Source of the DNA: Entamoeba invadens IP1
Taxonomy: Eukaryota; Evosea; Mastigamoebida; Endamoebidae
Length of the DNA: 59,059 bases
Assembly: GCF_000330505.1 (NCBI RefSeq)
Contig: NW_004443767.1
Coordinates: 498,716 to 557,774, forward strand
Reading direction: 5' to 3'
The translations under genes were made by a program, and so were the position numbers. Below, one piece after another: positions 20,865-30,756 of this stretch. Within the stretch, counting starts at the first letter, position 1; every line of letters starts with the position of its first letter. The notes under the pieces were generated by a model that saw only the letters and a program-made list of their open reading frames with translations, was not told the DNA's origin and did not search any database.

Positions 20865-21049
20865 ATTGTTGTAAGTCCACAGAGTCAATATATAATAAAA
20901 TAAACTCGTTAAGTAATAGCACTTTATAGAGGAATCTAATTTCATTATCATCCACTTTGAACGAGTAATCGGCAGTGAATTTGATTCCGATAAATAATAC
21001 TATAAATATGGATATAAAAATAGATTAGAATAGTAAAAAAGCGATTGGA

Positions 21050-21868
21050 ATGACAAGGAAACTAGAAATAAAGATGGCAGAGGATGGGCGTATCACACTT
21101 GAAGAATTGAAGAATTTGGTGTTGTATCTTCAACAAACAATTATCAAAACACAATCGGAGCTCATTGACACAAAAAGCCAATTGGAGAAGACAACGCGGC
21201 GCTGCGACGCACTGGAAGAGGAACTTCACAAAACTCGAAACGTCGTTCATTCACAAATTCCAAAAATAAGTGAACTTGAAAAAGCCGAGTCAGTCACTCC
21301 GAATGTCACAGAACACAGCGACGACTTCGGGTTAAGTATATATGAGCTCAACTTTATACGACTGAGTGACGCATTGAAAACGTGGACGGGTCGCGAGGAG
21401 ATGTTAGTCTTATTTGACTCTGACATCGATGACCAAAGTAATGTCTCTTTTCAAGCATGTGTCTTGAACAAACACTCTCTCTTTATCATCCTTTTTGATA
21501 AGAAAGGAAACATCTTTGGTGCGTATTTGCGAAAGTCGGTGTCTAAAGTCTCGAAGAGAATGGAAGACAAAGGACATTTCATCTTTTCTTTGGAATCAAA
21601 CGGAAGAGTCGACTCTCCTAAGAGATGGATCCCACGAAGTGACAAGCCTTCAACTTGTTTCATGCTCAATCGAACAAACAACACTATCGGAAGACTCTGT
21701 GAAATCGGATTTCCAGAAGGTTTTATTTCAGTCTCTAAGACCTCCTTCAGACAAAGTGGATGCGTCGACTTGTCTACTAAATATGAGGGAATCGATAACG
21801 ACGACTTGAACGCAACAAACAACGAAATTTTCCATTTCGAAAGAATTATGATCGTCCAGATGCTGTAA
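21050..21868 (+). CDS. TLDc-domain protein with N-terminal coiled coil
   Basis: A 272-residue protein. Residues about 12-70 form a coiled coil (ELKNLVLYLQQTIIKTQSEL, then heptad E/K/L). After a linker, residues about 100-272 form a TLDc-like domain: MLVLFDSDIDDQ, LFIILFDKKGNIFGAYL, GHFIFSLES, a GCVDLSTKYEG turn and the closing FHFERIMIV strand. It is the clearest of four related genes in this window. In other eukaryotes TLDc proteins bind and disassemble V-ATPase or protect against oxidation. No function is established for these amoebal forms. A second in-frame ATG nine codons downstream (21074) is an alternative start. Confidence 0.7.
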   Translation: MTRKLEIKMAEDGRITLEELKNLVLYLQQTIIKTQSELIDTKSQLEKTTRRCDALEEELHKTRNVVHSQIPKISELEKAESVTPNVTEHSDDFGLSIYELNFIRLSDALKTWTGREEMLVLFDSDIDDQSNVSFQACVLNKHSLFIILFDKKGNIFGAYLRKSVSKVSKRMEDKGHFIFSLESNGRVDSPKRWIPRSDKPSTCFMLNRTNNTIGRLCEIGFPEGFISVSKTSFRQSGCVDLSTKYEGIDNDDLNATNNEIFHFERIMIVQML

Positions 21869-22079
21869 TTAAGTCTTGTTGTGTGCCTTTCTCTGATTCC
21901 CATGACATAATAATAGCGGAATAGAGTTGATTGAGACTCTCTGGTGTATCAAAACAAATTCTATACATTATAATAAAATTACTACAAAATTACTCTCCCA
22001 TAATTGCGCCGAAATAACCTCACAAAGTCAACCCGATTTATTTATATCGCAATGAAAAGACATAAAACTCGAAATAGTT

Positions 22080-22766
22080 ATGCAACCAAAGCCAAAGAAA
22101 GAAGACGACGTCCATTTAACAGTGAAGAAACGGGAGTCGCGAGACGAAGAAGCGACATTGGCGGATGGGTATTTATACATCCTTATTCGAGAATTTGGGT
22201 ATAGTGTGAAGTTAAAACAAACAAAGCACGCAGAGAAAACAATCAAACTGTACTGCGCAGAGGAACTTTTCATTGAAAATGGCATATCGGTGGTGCAAGA
22301 GGAAATCCAGAAACAAGGAAGAAAGCTTCAACAACGATTTGGTGCGGAACCAATTAACACTCCAATGAACGCAAAACAAGAGCGGCGATCGCGGGAGGCC
22401 GAAGTCTCGAACGGATATCTTCAGATGTTGATCAATGTAGGATATATGCCCGAGTTCAAAGGGACACGGTCTGCACGAAAGACGATTAAAATGTATCGCG
22501 TCAAGAAGATCACCACACCCACACAAGTTGTAATAGAGAAAAACATGTTAATGGAATTTGGTAAACGCCTCGACCATGTAGTCAAGGAACAATTTCAAAA
22601 AGGTCTTCGAACAATGACAATCACTCCGGAGATGATCGCCCTATGTGAAGACGCGGCAGTTGACATGAAACTTCCAGACATTTTGAATCAACAGCAGCCA
22701 AAGAAGAAAAAGGATGCTTTAGAAGATGATACATCGACGGAGGATATCACGCAAACGGACGACTAA
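22080..22766 (+). CDS. Hypothetical basic protein with a duplicated ~45-residue module
   Basis: I do not recognise the family. The 228-residue protein contains two copies of a module, at about 18-62 and about 102-145. Both contain R-E-x-E/A, then a GYLxxLI-x-x-GY core, then a basic T-x-x-A-x-KTIK-x-Y ending: compare DGYLYILIREFGY with NGYLQMLINVGYM, and AEKTIKLY with ARKTIKMY. Each is followed by a helical stretch (EEIQKQGRKLQQRF; MEFGKRLDHVVKEQF). The C-terminus is acidic and disordered with KKKK. Basic modules plus an acidic tail suggest a nucleic-acid or nuclear role, which is only a guess. An in-frame stop just before the ATG fixes the start. Confidence 0.65.
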   Translation: MQPKPKKEDDVHLTVKKRESRDEEATLADGYLYILIREFGYSVKLKQTKHAEKTIKLYCAEELFIENGISVVQEEIQKQGRKLQQRFGAEPINTPMNAKQERRSREAEVSNGYLQMLINVGYMPEFKGTRSARKTIKMYRVKKITTPTQVVIEKNMLMEFGKRLDHVVKEQFQKGLRTMTITPEMIALCEDAAVDMKLPDILNQQQPKKKKDALEDDTSTEDITQTDD

Positions 22767-22855
22767 TAGATGGATCCTGATGACATCTCTGCAGTGTGTT
22801 TCTTTGAAGATTTATATTGATTATTTGTTGGTAACTAAGTGGACTATCTAATAAC

Positions 22856-23291
22856 TTAATTTCCATCCGTCAAAAACACTGAGATTTCAAACTTCAGATC
22901 AGTCGATTTGCTCTATGATAAGTAGAGAAGAACAAACGCAAAGAAACCCATTATTAATTGGATGAATGAATTGGAGGGATGGGAACCTAATATTGAGTTC
23001 AGTGAGGTACTCTTGTAACTCACACATTCTTCGGTAATACTGATTTTTAATACAACACTCCGTCAACCCACATGTGAAACAAGACAATGATTCCTCAAGC
23101 ATTGTCTTCCATGTGATAGTCTCTGCTTGTTCAAAAAACTTATTCACCCGTTTCATCACCTCTTCGAAGTCATAGGGCTCAATATGACCAGAGAGTGCGG
23201 GAGGTCTTTGAACATAAAACTGTGGGGTGAGTCCTTTTGAGTAGTCTCTGTCTACACTTACAATTTGATAGTGCACTGTGGGGTGTGCCAT
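22856..23291 (-). CDS. GOLGA7/Erf4-like palmitoyltransferase accessory protein (2 exons)
   Basis: On the minus strand, exons 23291-22938 and 22891-22856 join across a 46-nt intron (GTTTGT to GAAG), giving 129 residues, near the 137 of human GOLGA7. IVSVDRDYSKGLTPQFYVQR matches the conserved RDYSxG-F segment. The helices FEEVMKRVNKFFEQAE and LEESLSCFTCGL follow the family order. Exon 2 supplies the final strand, so the end reads HPINNGFLC then FEISVF, corresponding to DPIERGLRVIEITIY in GOLGA7. GOLGA7 and yeast Erf4 are obligatory partners of DHHC palmitoyltransferases (DHHC9/Erf2) that lipidate Ras. Two adjacent cysteines (ECC) and other cysteines in the middle may themselves be palmitoylated. 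Unspliced, the end would be an unrelated hydrophobic tail. Confidence 0.82.
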
Positions 23292-23382
23292 TTTTTCTTA
23301 ACAATTATCTCTTTTTGAGTTACAGATGATGAAACCAATTTATTGAACTATTTAAAAAGTTATTAAAATTGGTAAAAATCAA

Positions 23383-25566
23383 TTAAAGCGAAAACACTAT
23401 GATCGTCCCAATATCATCAGACGCAGCAATCAATGGCTTTCCTTCAAACTCAATAACACTCAACGACAACACTTTTGAAGGACAGCAGTTCACAACTTTC
23501 CCATTGGAATCCTTTTGGAAGTGTTTGCCTTCACCACTTTGTTCTAAGAAATCGATGGACCCATCCTCATATCCAATCACTATGTTATCATGGAAGTCGC
23601 GCATCACACTGACCGCCTTATTTAAAAACACCCAGAACGTCTTGCAACCAGTGTCTTTGTTAATTTTGTAACACTGGCCTGATGGTGTCCCAACATACAC
23701 AGAGTCTCCTATAGAACACATCCCACTTATCTTCTCAGTAGATACATCAACCGTCTGCATCGTGTGAGTGGACACATTGATAATAGCAACTTTGCCATTC
23801 TTGCCACCAACTGCAATATGAGACCCGTCATATATAAGACCTTCAATCTCGTCCTCTTCCTCAAAGGGAAGATACGAGTTCAACACTTTATATGATTCCC
23901 CATCTTTCTTCCACAAATAGACAGTCTTCGCTGGTATCACTGTTTTTGTGAATTGGGACGGCTTCAAGTAAAGTCCACCCGTCGCTATAAACTGCTCGTC
24001 TTTACTGATTTCTAATTGAACCACTTCACTCTGTTGTTCAAGTAACTTGTTGGTCTCCGGCCATAATGTGTGGTAGTGCAATTCTTCCTCGGGGGGAGCA
24101 CTCGTATAGATTTTGGGTACAGAGGCAACCACTATGTCTTCAATCGGCATTTCATCACTGTCAGGAACTACAAGCGTTTTTAAGTCGAACTGTGGCTTTG
24201 TTGGCGATTGCACCCGAGACTGTCTAGAGCTTCCTGTATGCTCTCTGAGGGGTGTATTAGTCAATGAAAGTGGTTGGTGATTCGCGCCAATAGGGGATTT
24301 GTCATAGTACAACATATCTTCTCGTGAGAAGTTTGAGTTTGTGACGTACCTCACGGTATCTATAAAATACTTTGAGGTTTCCAAAACACGAATTGGTTTC
24401 TCTTCAACAGAAGAAGTCAATATTCGAAGTGGATGGTCGATCATCACAGCACGTGTTAACGGATACCCATGCACTAATGGACGTGCAACTTCAACCCACC
24501 TCTCCACACTTCTCTCTTTCTTTGGTGTCTTCACAAAGACTCTGACAGTGAAATCTTCGGATGATGATATCAAAGCTAAGTTCTCTGGTATTGTAGGAAG
24601 TTTATATAACTCGACAGAAGACACTGCTAAGGAGTGACCTGTTGGAAGTACAATCTGTGTTGGTGTCGAGTACTTCGAGTCGAGTTTCCAGCCATGCAAG
24701 TGGCACAGGTTTGAAAGTGCAATGAGGATCCTTGTCTTCTCTGAAAATGCAAAACGGATATATCGCTCCTCACCGACACCCCCGAGGCGTAATGTACTCA
24801 ACCATAAGTCACTCAATTGGAAGATTTGTATTGAACAGTCGATAGAAGATACTATAAACGTGTTATCATTGTGGCATGATATCCCACTAATACGTAAATC
24901 ACTCACAGGTACAACAGACTCAACTTCAAGAGAGGGATACTTGTGAACAATCACCTTACCCGCATCAGTACCTATAAAGATACGATCGTTCTCAACTGAC
25001 TGCCTCACTACTGTCACCCACGTCTTGTTACCTGGTATTCTCCTTTCATTCTTTCCAGTCTTGAGTACTAAAGTACCTGAAGCATCAGTTAAAGCGTAGG
25101 CGATGGTAGGTAATTGAGTCGTCGAATTTTCTAGTTCAGTTTGTGTATGCTCGTTTCTTAAAAGAACCGCCGTCTCTATCAAAATGTCACTTGAGATGTC
25201 GTCAATAACATCACCGTTTTGAATTAACAAAATGCGCATTGGTGTGACAATGAGAAGGTATGAAGAGTAAAACTCCAAATTAATAACGGGCATCTCTCCA
25301 CACTCCACTATCTTCTTGCGTTGTTCAGTTATATAGTTGTACGTATATACAAGGCCTCTTTCAGTTCCAATTACTATGGTTTGCTCGTCCATCACTTCTA
25401 TCGACCTTACTGATTGTCTGAAGTCGATGACTTGGACAACCGTGTTAGTGTCGACAGAAACGATACCAACGGCGTGTAAATTCCCATAAAAGTAAAACTT
25501 TCCGTCCTTAGAAAACTTGAGATTTGTCTTAATGGATGGTCCTAAAGATATCATTTGTGTTGTCAT
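23383..25566 (-). CDS. Elongator subunit 2 (Elp2)-like WD-repeat protein, divergent
   Basis: A 727-residue protein, close to the ~800 of Elp2, starting at the ATG on 25564-25566 (the preceding in-frame TTG is not a start). It is built of beta-propeller strands over its length. The diagnostic piece is in the linker between the two propellers: PPEEELHYHTLWPETNKLLE matches the Elp2 pattern of P-P-E-x-x-L-x-x-x-TLWPE-x-x-KL. Elp2 is the scaffold of the Elp1-2-3 complex, which makes 5-carboxymethyl derivatives of wobble uridine in tRNA. GH-WD repeat signatures are weak, so an uncharacterised WD protein is the alternative. An S/T/P-rich insert (about 410-470) precedes the Elp2-like motif. Confidence 0.68.
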   Translation of the reverse strand: MTTQMISLGPSIKTNLKFSKDGKFYFYGNLHAVGIVSVDTNTVVQVIDFRQSVRSIEVMDEQTIVIGTERGLVYTYNYITEQRKKIVECGEMPVINLEFYSSYLLIVTPMRILLIQNGDVIDDISSDILIETAVLLRNEHTQTELENSTTQLPTIAYALTDASGTLVLKTGKNERRIPGNKTWVTVVRQSVENDRIFIGTDAGKVIVHKYPSLEVESVVPVSDLRISGISCHNDNTFIVSSIDCSIQIFQLSDLWLSTLRLGGVGEERYIRFAFSEKTRILIALSNLCHLHGWKLDSKYSTPTQIVLPTGHSLAVSSVELYKLPTIPENLALISSSEDFTVRVFVKTPKKERSVERWVEVARPLVHGYPLTRAVMIDHPLRILTSSVEEKPIRVLETSKYFIDTVRYVTNSNFSREDMLYYDKSPIGANHQPLSLTNTPLREHTGSSRQSRVQSPTKPQFDLKTLVVPDSDEMPIEDIVVASVPKIYTSAPPEEELHYHTLWPETNKLLEQQSEVVQLEISKDEQFIATGGLYLKPSQFTKTVIPAKTVYLWKKDGESYKVLNSYLPFEEEDEIEGLIYDGSHIAVGGKNGKVAIINVSTHTMQTVDVSTEKISGMCSIGDSVYVGTPSGQCYKINKDTGCKTFWVFLNKAVSVMRDFHDNIVIGYEDGSIDFLEQSGEGKHFQKDSNGKVVNCCPSKVLSLSVIEFEGKPLIAASDDIGTIIVFSL

Positions 25567-25751
25567 CAATGAATTTTAGATATTTGGAGTTCAAAGACTC
25601 ATGAAAGGGTTATTCCGTTTTTTTCATTTTTAATTCTTTCATTGAAAACAAAGAAACTAATGACGAAAAATAATGTGCAAAAAGACGGGAAATGCACCAA
25701 ATGTATGGAATGGAGTCTTTCAAAAAACGAACTGTAAAGAAGCAAATAAAA

Positions 25752-26834
25752 ATGCCTAGAAGAGCGAATTATTCACAAATTATTTCCTTCCTTTTTCTGT
25801 TGATACAAGTCACTTGCTCCACTGAAATTAACACTTTTGCTGATATTAAAGAGGGTCCTCGGACTTTTGCAAATACACTGAATGTGATAGTTAATACAGA
25901 AGACGAGTTCAAAGTCGCCTTGGAACACCAAAGTCGACTCGACAGAATAATAGTGAAGGGGTATTCACTCATCACAAATCCAATGAATAATTTGCCATAT
26001 GTTTCTGGATCACCAGATTTCGAAATTAACTCAACAAAGAAATACGCTCACATCAATTTGGGTGAGATGGTCTTTATCCAAGACTTCTCTTTTGTGTGTG
26101 CAGATGCTGTCGTGGCCTTTGTCCAGAAACACAATTTCGACGGAGTCGTCTTTGAAGATTTAGAAAGCGTGTTTTACAGTGCCGGGAGGTCAGTCAGAGA
26201 CGTCAGACTGTTACTCCGAAGAGTCGGCATTGAACTTCACAAAATCAACAGAACACTGGTAGTCATTCTTCCTGTGTGTTTCTATTAAGTAATAGTAAAA
26301 CAATTAATAACAAATAGGTCAAATCGCAGTCGATTGGTTCGACTGAAGTGTTCTCACTCTTGAAGTACGTGGACGAGTTCATTGTCTTCAGCACTGGGTT
26401 TTCGGAGAAGATCCACATCCAAACATACTTTGACTCCCCACTTGATTTTGTTAAGAATTGTGTCACTGACTTCTCACATGACAACGAGGAGGTTATGAAG
26501 AAAATGAATGTCATGATTAATATGGAGAGTTACATGTTTTGTAATGGCAAAAAGACTCTCATCGATCCACACAATTTAACTGATGTGTTGAGTACAGGGG
26601 AAATGGCTGAGTGGTTTGATAAAGAAAAGGAGTACTTGGTACACTTGAGTGATGGATGCTTAGTCAGTTATGTCTCTGTCGATGTTTGTCATCTTATAAA
26701 CTTTTCTATTATAAATAAAAGCATTCATAGAACAGACTCTTAAAGCTAAAATAGAGTATGCTAAACAACACAACTTGGGTGTTACAATACTCAATACCAA
26801 AGGAATGAATCCTAATGCATTCTTCCTCTTTTAA
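25752..26834 (+). CDS. CHID1/SI-CLP-like chitinase-fold secreted protein (3 exons)
   Basis: Exons 25752-26273, 26318-26683 and 26736-26834 join in phase 0 across introns of 44 nt (GTGTGT to ATAG) and 52 nt (GTTTGT to ACAG). From the ATG at 25752 the protein has 328 residues and a signal peptide (IISFLFLLIQVTCS). An in-frame ATG 60 bp earlier would bury that signal, so I prefer the inner start. The fold is glycoside hydrolase 18-like: HNFDGVVFEDLES corresponds to GYDGFVVEVW of CHID1, VDEFIVFSTGFS to the strand with DGFSLMTYD, and TLKAKIEYAKQHNLGVTI to LKSLQVRLELARELGVGVSI. The catalytic DxxDxDxE of active chitinases is absent, as in CHID1, so it probably binds glycans rather than cutting them. 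Entry to the secretory pathway is inferred from the signal. Confidence 0.78.
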
Positions 26835-26941
26835 ACAAATTGAATTGACTCTTTATCTTTATGTTTGTTGAATATAATAAGTAGAGTCTTATTTATTTTT
26901 AGATTGGAAGTTGTTTCGTATGAACTTAAAAAAGATAGCCT

Positions 26942-29649
26942 ATGTCGAGTGAAGAAGAGAAACCACAGTCGAAGAGAGGGGCAAAGAAGGTTGATAAGAA
27001 GTACACCAAAGAGATTATGAAAGTCTTTCAAACCATTCCCCTCGATTATTACAGTCAAAATAAAAACATTGCGGTGACTATTAACACCATTGAAGATATG
27101 GTGTCAGAGCTATTACAGGAGAATGTAGTTGTTCTTGAGCCGTGTTTCACACAAACTGATTGTAAAATATTTGCACGACCAGTTATTCAATATTCCCCAA
27201 CACAAAACGAGGTTAAAAGAAACAGAAAAAGACTCAATGAAGCGATTGAAAACGTTCCACATGAGTTTGTATTAAGTATTGAAGAGGTGGGATACCAACT
27301 AGCTCCTTTCAAGAAAAAACAGCGACAAATTGGACTTCCCAAATCATTCACAGGGTATGAATCAACATACTTAAGTCGGTATTCTAAGTTGTCTGGTTCC
27401 TTGATTTGTATGAACGGTAACAAGGAACTCCTCATGCCATTCATTAAGGCTTTGCCAAAGACAAACCCTTCTGCGCTACTTAAGTTATTTCTAACCCCCC
27501 AAAAAGGAACTCAAACACATCCAGGAAAGTTGGTAAGGTACTATACTAAGGAGAACTTCATATATTGGATGAAAAGTGTTGTTCTTGTCCACTGCACTGA
27601 GCTTCAAAGAGTTCATAAAACAAAGCAAAAAGTTGTTATAGTGATGGATGAATACTTTAAACCTTTTATTGACGAACTTTGCAATGAAGCAGATTGTTCT
27701 ATATTTACACCATGTTATCTTGATAGAAACACATGCTCAAAGTTAAATATAACGACTCGAGAAATAAACAAGGTTGTGAGTGAAATGATCCCAACAGAAG
27801 CTGAGGTGAATGACTGGTATGTCAAGTTCAACACATTTTGGCTTCTTCAACAGTTATCAACGAAAGTCCAGTTTGTGGATGGGCTCAACGAGAAAGTCAA
27901 GGCAGTACTAAAGAACGAACAGGACGACTCCGAAGAGGATGGAGAGCGTGATGATAACGACCAGAGTGACGATGACGATATAAAAGAGGAACAAAGTGAA
28001 GGAGTGAGTCTCAACCAAAGTTTGAGGAATAGTGACATGGAAACCCTAATTAAAAATGTTGAGGAGGTTGGTGTCATTAAAAGTGACGAAACAACTGAGT
28101 CGAACAAGAGGGAAAATGACGAATTTTTCATTCATGTAAACACGCAAGAACAGGTGGACGACGTGTTGAAGGAAACGACATCTTCTGGGCATACAAAGTC
28201 GTTAAAAATGGGCAAAAAAGAAGCGCGGAACTTTGAAATTACTAAACTCGAACTCCAAATACAAAATTTGAAGGAAATAACTCAGGAAAATTGGATTTTT
28301 ATAGATAGCGTGGATCAATGGTTTAAAGAAAATAATTTTATCACAAGAGAATCAACACACTCAAAAGTGTACTGCACTTACTCTTATAAAAATGTAATAG
28401 GAAATTACTTGGTAGCAACAGAATCAGAAGCAGAGGGTTACATGTTGTCTGGTAATGGATGTCAAGTGAAGAACACAAAGAAACTGACGACAGGACATAT
28501 AGAAGAGTGGTTTGATAATGTTCTTGATGATATTGTTACACACCAAACAACAAAAAAATGTATCATCATCACTAAACCATTTCTTGGGATCGCGAAGAAG
28601 CACCAACAGACGTTCGATGACAATCGGATTAGTCTTATGGTCATCCCCGATTTTGTTAGAAGCATTTCCCCTCTTAAAATCATTACACAATACACTGTCG
28701 ATGAACTTATAACAACGGGAAAATACACGAACGGTATAAGTGTATCAGATATGGTATTTGCATTAAACTATTACTCAGAGAAGATTCGAGATGAAAGACT
28801 CGAAGAAGCCTTATTTTGGGGGTGGGACTCCTTGACTCAAATGAAAACAATATCAAGAGAAAAGGTCGACGCACTCTCTGACATAATTCCTCACCGTTTT
28901 GTGTCGATTTTTCCCGTTACAAAAGATAAGAACGCGGTGTGTTATACCTTCGACATCTCCTGTGTCCATCCATTCTATAAGAGCGCACTTTACCAATTTC
29001 TTCAGTCTTACAAATTTCGGTGTTGCACTTCTATAGAAGACCAGAAGNNNNNNNNNNNNNNNNNNNNNNNNNNNNNNNNNNNNNNNNNNNNNNNNNNNNN
29101 NNNNNNNNNNNNNNNNNNNNNNNNNNNNNNNNNNNNNNNNNNNNNNNCACAATTGTCCTAGTCTATTTCTTTTATAAAGAGAAAGAGTTCTGTCGAGTCG
29201 GGTATTATGTCAACAACGAGTTTGAAGGGATTGACCCAACGACGGATATAGTAACGAAGAAGATGATAGATGTTACTAAAGTGGTCAGAACACTCTCTGA
29301 AGCACATGTCACGATATTCCCATGCTTCTGGGACAAAGAAGAACAAATCGCAATTGTCGAGGAAAAGCCCGAAGAACTCGGAACTGTTGTGTCGTTCACC
29401 GCGGACGGGAATATAATGTCAAATAGTAAAATGGAAGAGGAAGAACCCGCTCCTCTAAGTGATGAAGTGCAAAAGGAAATTCATAGTGCTCTTGGCGTCG
29501 ACGTGTTACTGAACACACAAAATCAGTGCAGAAAAATGGAGGAGTTCGACGAACTTGAATATTCGGACGACGAGGATGTCGACGTACAGACAACTGCAAT
29601 GTGCGAAGAGAAAGAGATAAAGGAGAGAAAAGAGGAGCCAATGAAGTAA
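26942..29649 (+). CDS. Hypothetical large protein, interrupted by an assembly gap
   Basis: I do not recognise this protein. About 700 residues precede the gap (29048-29147) and about 165 follow it to the stop at 29647-29649. Residues about 315-365 are acidic and disordered (EEDGERDDNDQSDDDD). Similar strand-helix units seem to recur: a hydrophobic strand, then I/F-x-P-C/D-F/Y (QKVVIVMDEYF then SIFTPCYLD; CIIITKPFL then LMVIPDF; and after the gap VTIFPCFWD). This suggests two or three divergent copies of one alpha/beta domain. The tail after the gap is again acidic. The two coding parts are in different frames if the gap is exactly 100 bases, so the true gap length differs or an intron lies there. 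The N-terminus is lysine-rich. Confidence 0.6.
29048..29147. other. Assembly gap (100 N) inside a gene
   Basis: Exactly 100 unknown bases, the conventional placeholder length. The sequences on its two sides show no shared end. The open frames on either side are out of register by one base at this length. Confidence 0.99.
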
Positions 29650-29938
29650 TTTTTGATTGTGTTTTTTACTAGAGTTTTATAATTTTTTTATTATATGTTT
29701 ATTATTTGGAGTGTAGTTATTTTCTAGTTAATAATTACTATATTTTTTATTAGTAAGAAGCAGTACTAAACATAGAGAATAAAATGGTATAGACAAAGAT
29801 AAAAAGCTGTATTAGAATAAATAGTTAAAAAAGAAAAAAATAGTAAAAACCCCGATGAGTGATGAGATGATAGAAAATGATGAGATTGAATAAGATGGAA
29901 AGAAAGAATGTAAATTCCACAGAACAACTCGCAATTAC

Positions 29939-30487
29939 TTAGAACATCTTGAGGAGTGGTTGGAAGAAGTGCTTTGGAGCAGCCTTCTTGTCAGTATCAG
30001 CAGTCTTTGGCTTAGTGACTCTCTTCTCCTTTTCAGTCAAGACGATCTCGATGTGGGATGGTGAGCTAGCGAAAGTGTTAATTGAGCCGTGAGCTCTGTA
30101 CAATCTTCTTCTGGTTTGTCTTGCCTGGTGGACGCAAATATGGCTGATGACCAAGAGATTTGTGTTGAGACCTTTAGCCTTGGCGTTGTCAACGGCGCTC
30201 TTGATGAGTTTCAAGATGAAGTTGCACGATTTGACTGGCCATCTTCCGAACGCACAGTTCATTCCTTTTGTTTGGCCGCTTCTTCCGACACCTCCGTTGT
30301 GTTTTCTGAATGGAATACATTCCTTTCTCTTCAAGACGTTGTTCAAGTAGGCTTGAGCACGAACAACTTTCATTCCCTTAATAGCAGCAGCAGTGTTCAA
30401 TGTGTTTTTGAAGTGGACCTTGAGATCATCACCACGGGCCATTGAGGTCTTGGTCGTGTTTTGTGGCTTGAATGTGTACTTAACCAT
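29939..30487 (-). CDS. RPL17: Ribosomal protein uL22 (L17 in eukaryotic naming)
   Basis: The 182-residue protein carries the full uL22 signature. KGMKVVRAQAYLNNVL and the IPFRKHNGGVGR loop are followed by the long conserved hairpin HICVHQARQTRRRLYRAHG and the C-terminal strand SSPSHIEIVLTEKE. uL22 sits at the exit tunnel of the 60S subunit, and its hairpin lines the constriction. Length and both termini match eukaryotic family members. It is transcribed away from eIF5B across a 269-bp spacer, so the two translation genes share an upstream region. Confidence 0.97.
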   Translation of the reverse strand: MVKYTFKPQNTTKTSMARGDDLKVHFKNTLNTAAAIKGMKVVRAQAYLNNVLKRKECIPFRKHNGGVGRSGQTKGMNCAFGRWPVKSCNFILKLIKSAVDNAKAKGLNTNLLVISHICVHQARQTRRRLYRAHGSINTFASSPSHIEIVLTEKEKRVTKPKTADTDKKAAPKHFFQPLLKMF

Positions 30488-30756
30488 GTTCTGTGGCGAT
30501 ACTCTTCAAAGTTCGCACTTAGGGTTCTCCACTTTTCGTCCAAAATGATTAACCAGACGTAACTATATTCAAACCTATAATTCTAGTTTACTTTTTTTCT
30601 GCTGTTCAAAGGAAGGAGGATTTGAAAGTGGTTCTCTATAGTTCTGATTTACTAGAGCAGTATAGTATATTAGTATAGCACAAGTATGGTATATTAATAG
30701 AACAAGAATGGTTTAGCATAGGGTTGAGAAGAAAAACGAACTGAGCAGTAAAAGCA
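30488..30756. promoter_or_regulatory. Shared upstream region of uL22 and eIF5B genes
   Basis: This 269-bp spacer separates two divergently transcribed translation genes. It contains repeated short motifs, TATAGT, TAGTATA and TAGTATAG, around 30650-30680, and GAACAAGAATG and GAACTGAGC close to the eIF5B start. It must contain both promoters. Individual elements cannot be assigned. Confidence 0.4.

Noticed and set aside
22004..22204. 66-codon frame overlapping the start of the duplicated-module gene
   Set aside because: It overlaps the better-supported frame starting at 22080 and shows arginine-rich shadow composition.
22913..22937. A 25-nt intron ending at CATAG in the GOLGA7-like gene
   Set aside because: Too short; the 46-nt alternative directly yields the conserved last strand.
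29020..29047. Alternative frame entering the first gap from 29020
   Set aside because: It is a chance frame before the gap; only the part after the gap, in the same frame as the stop at 29649, looks coding.
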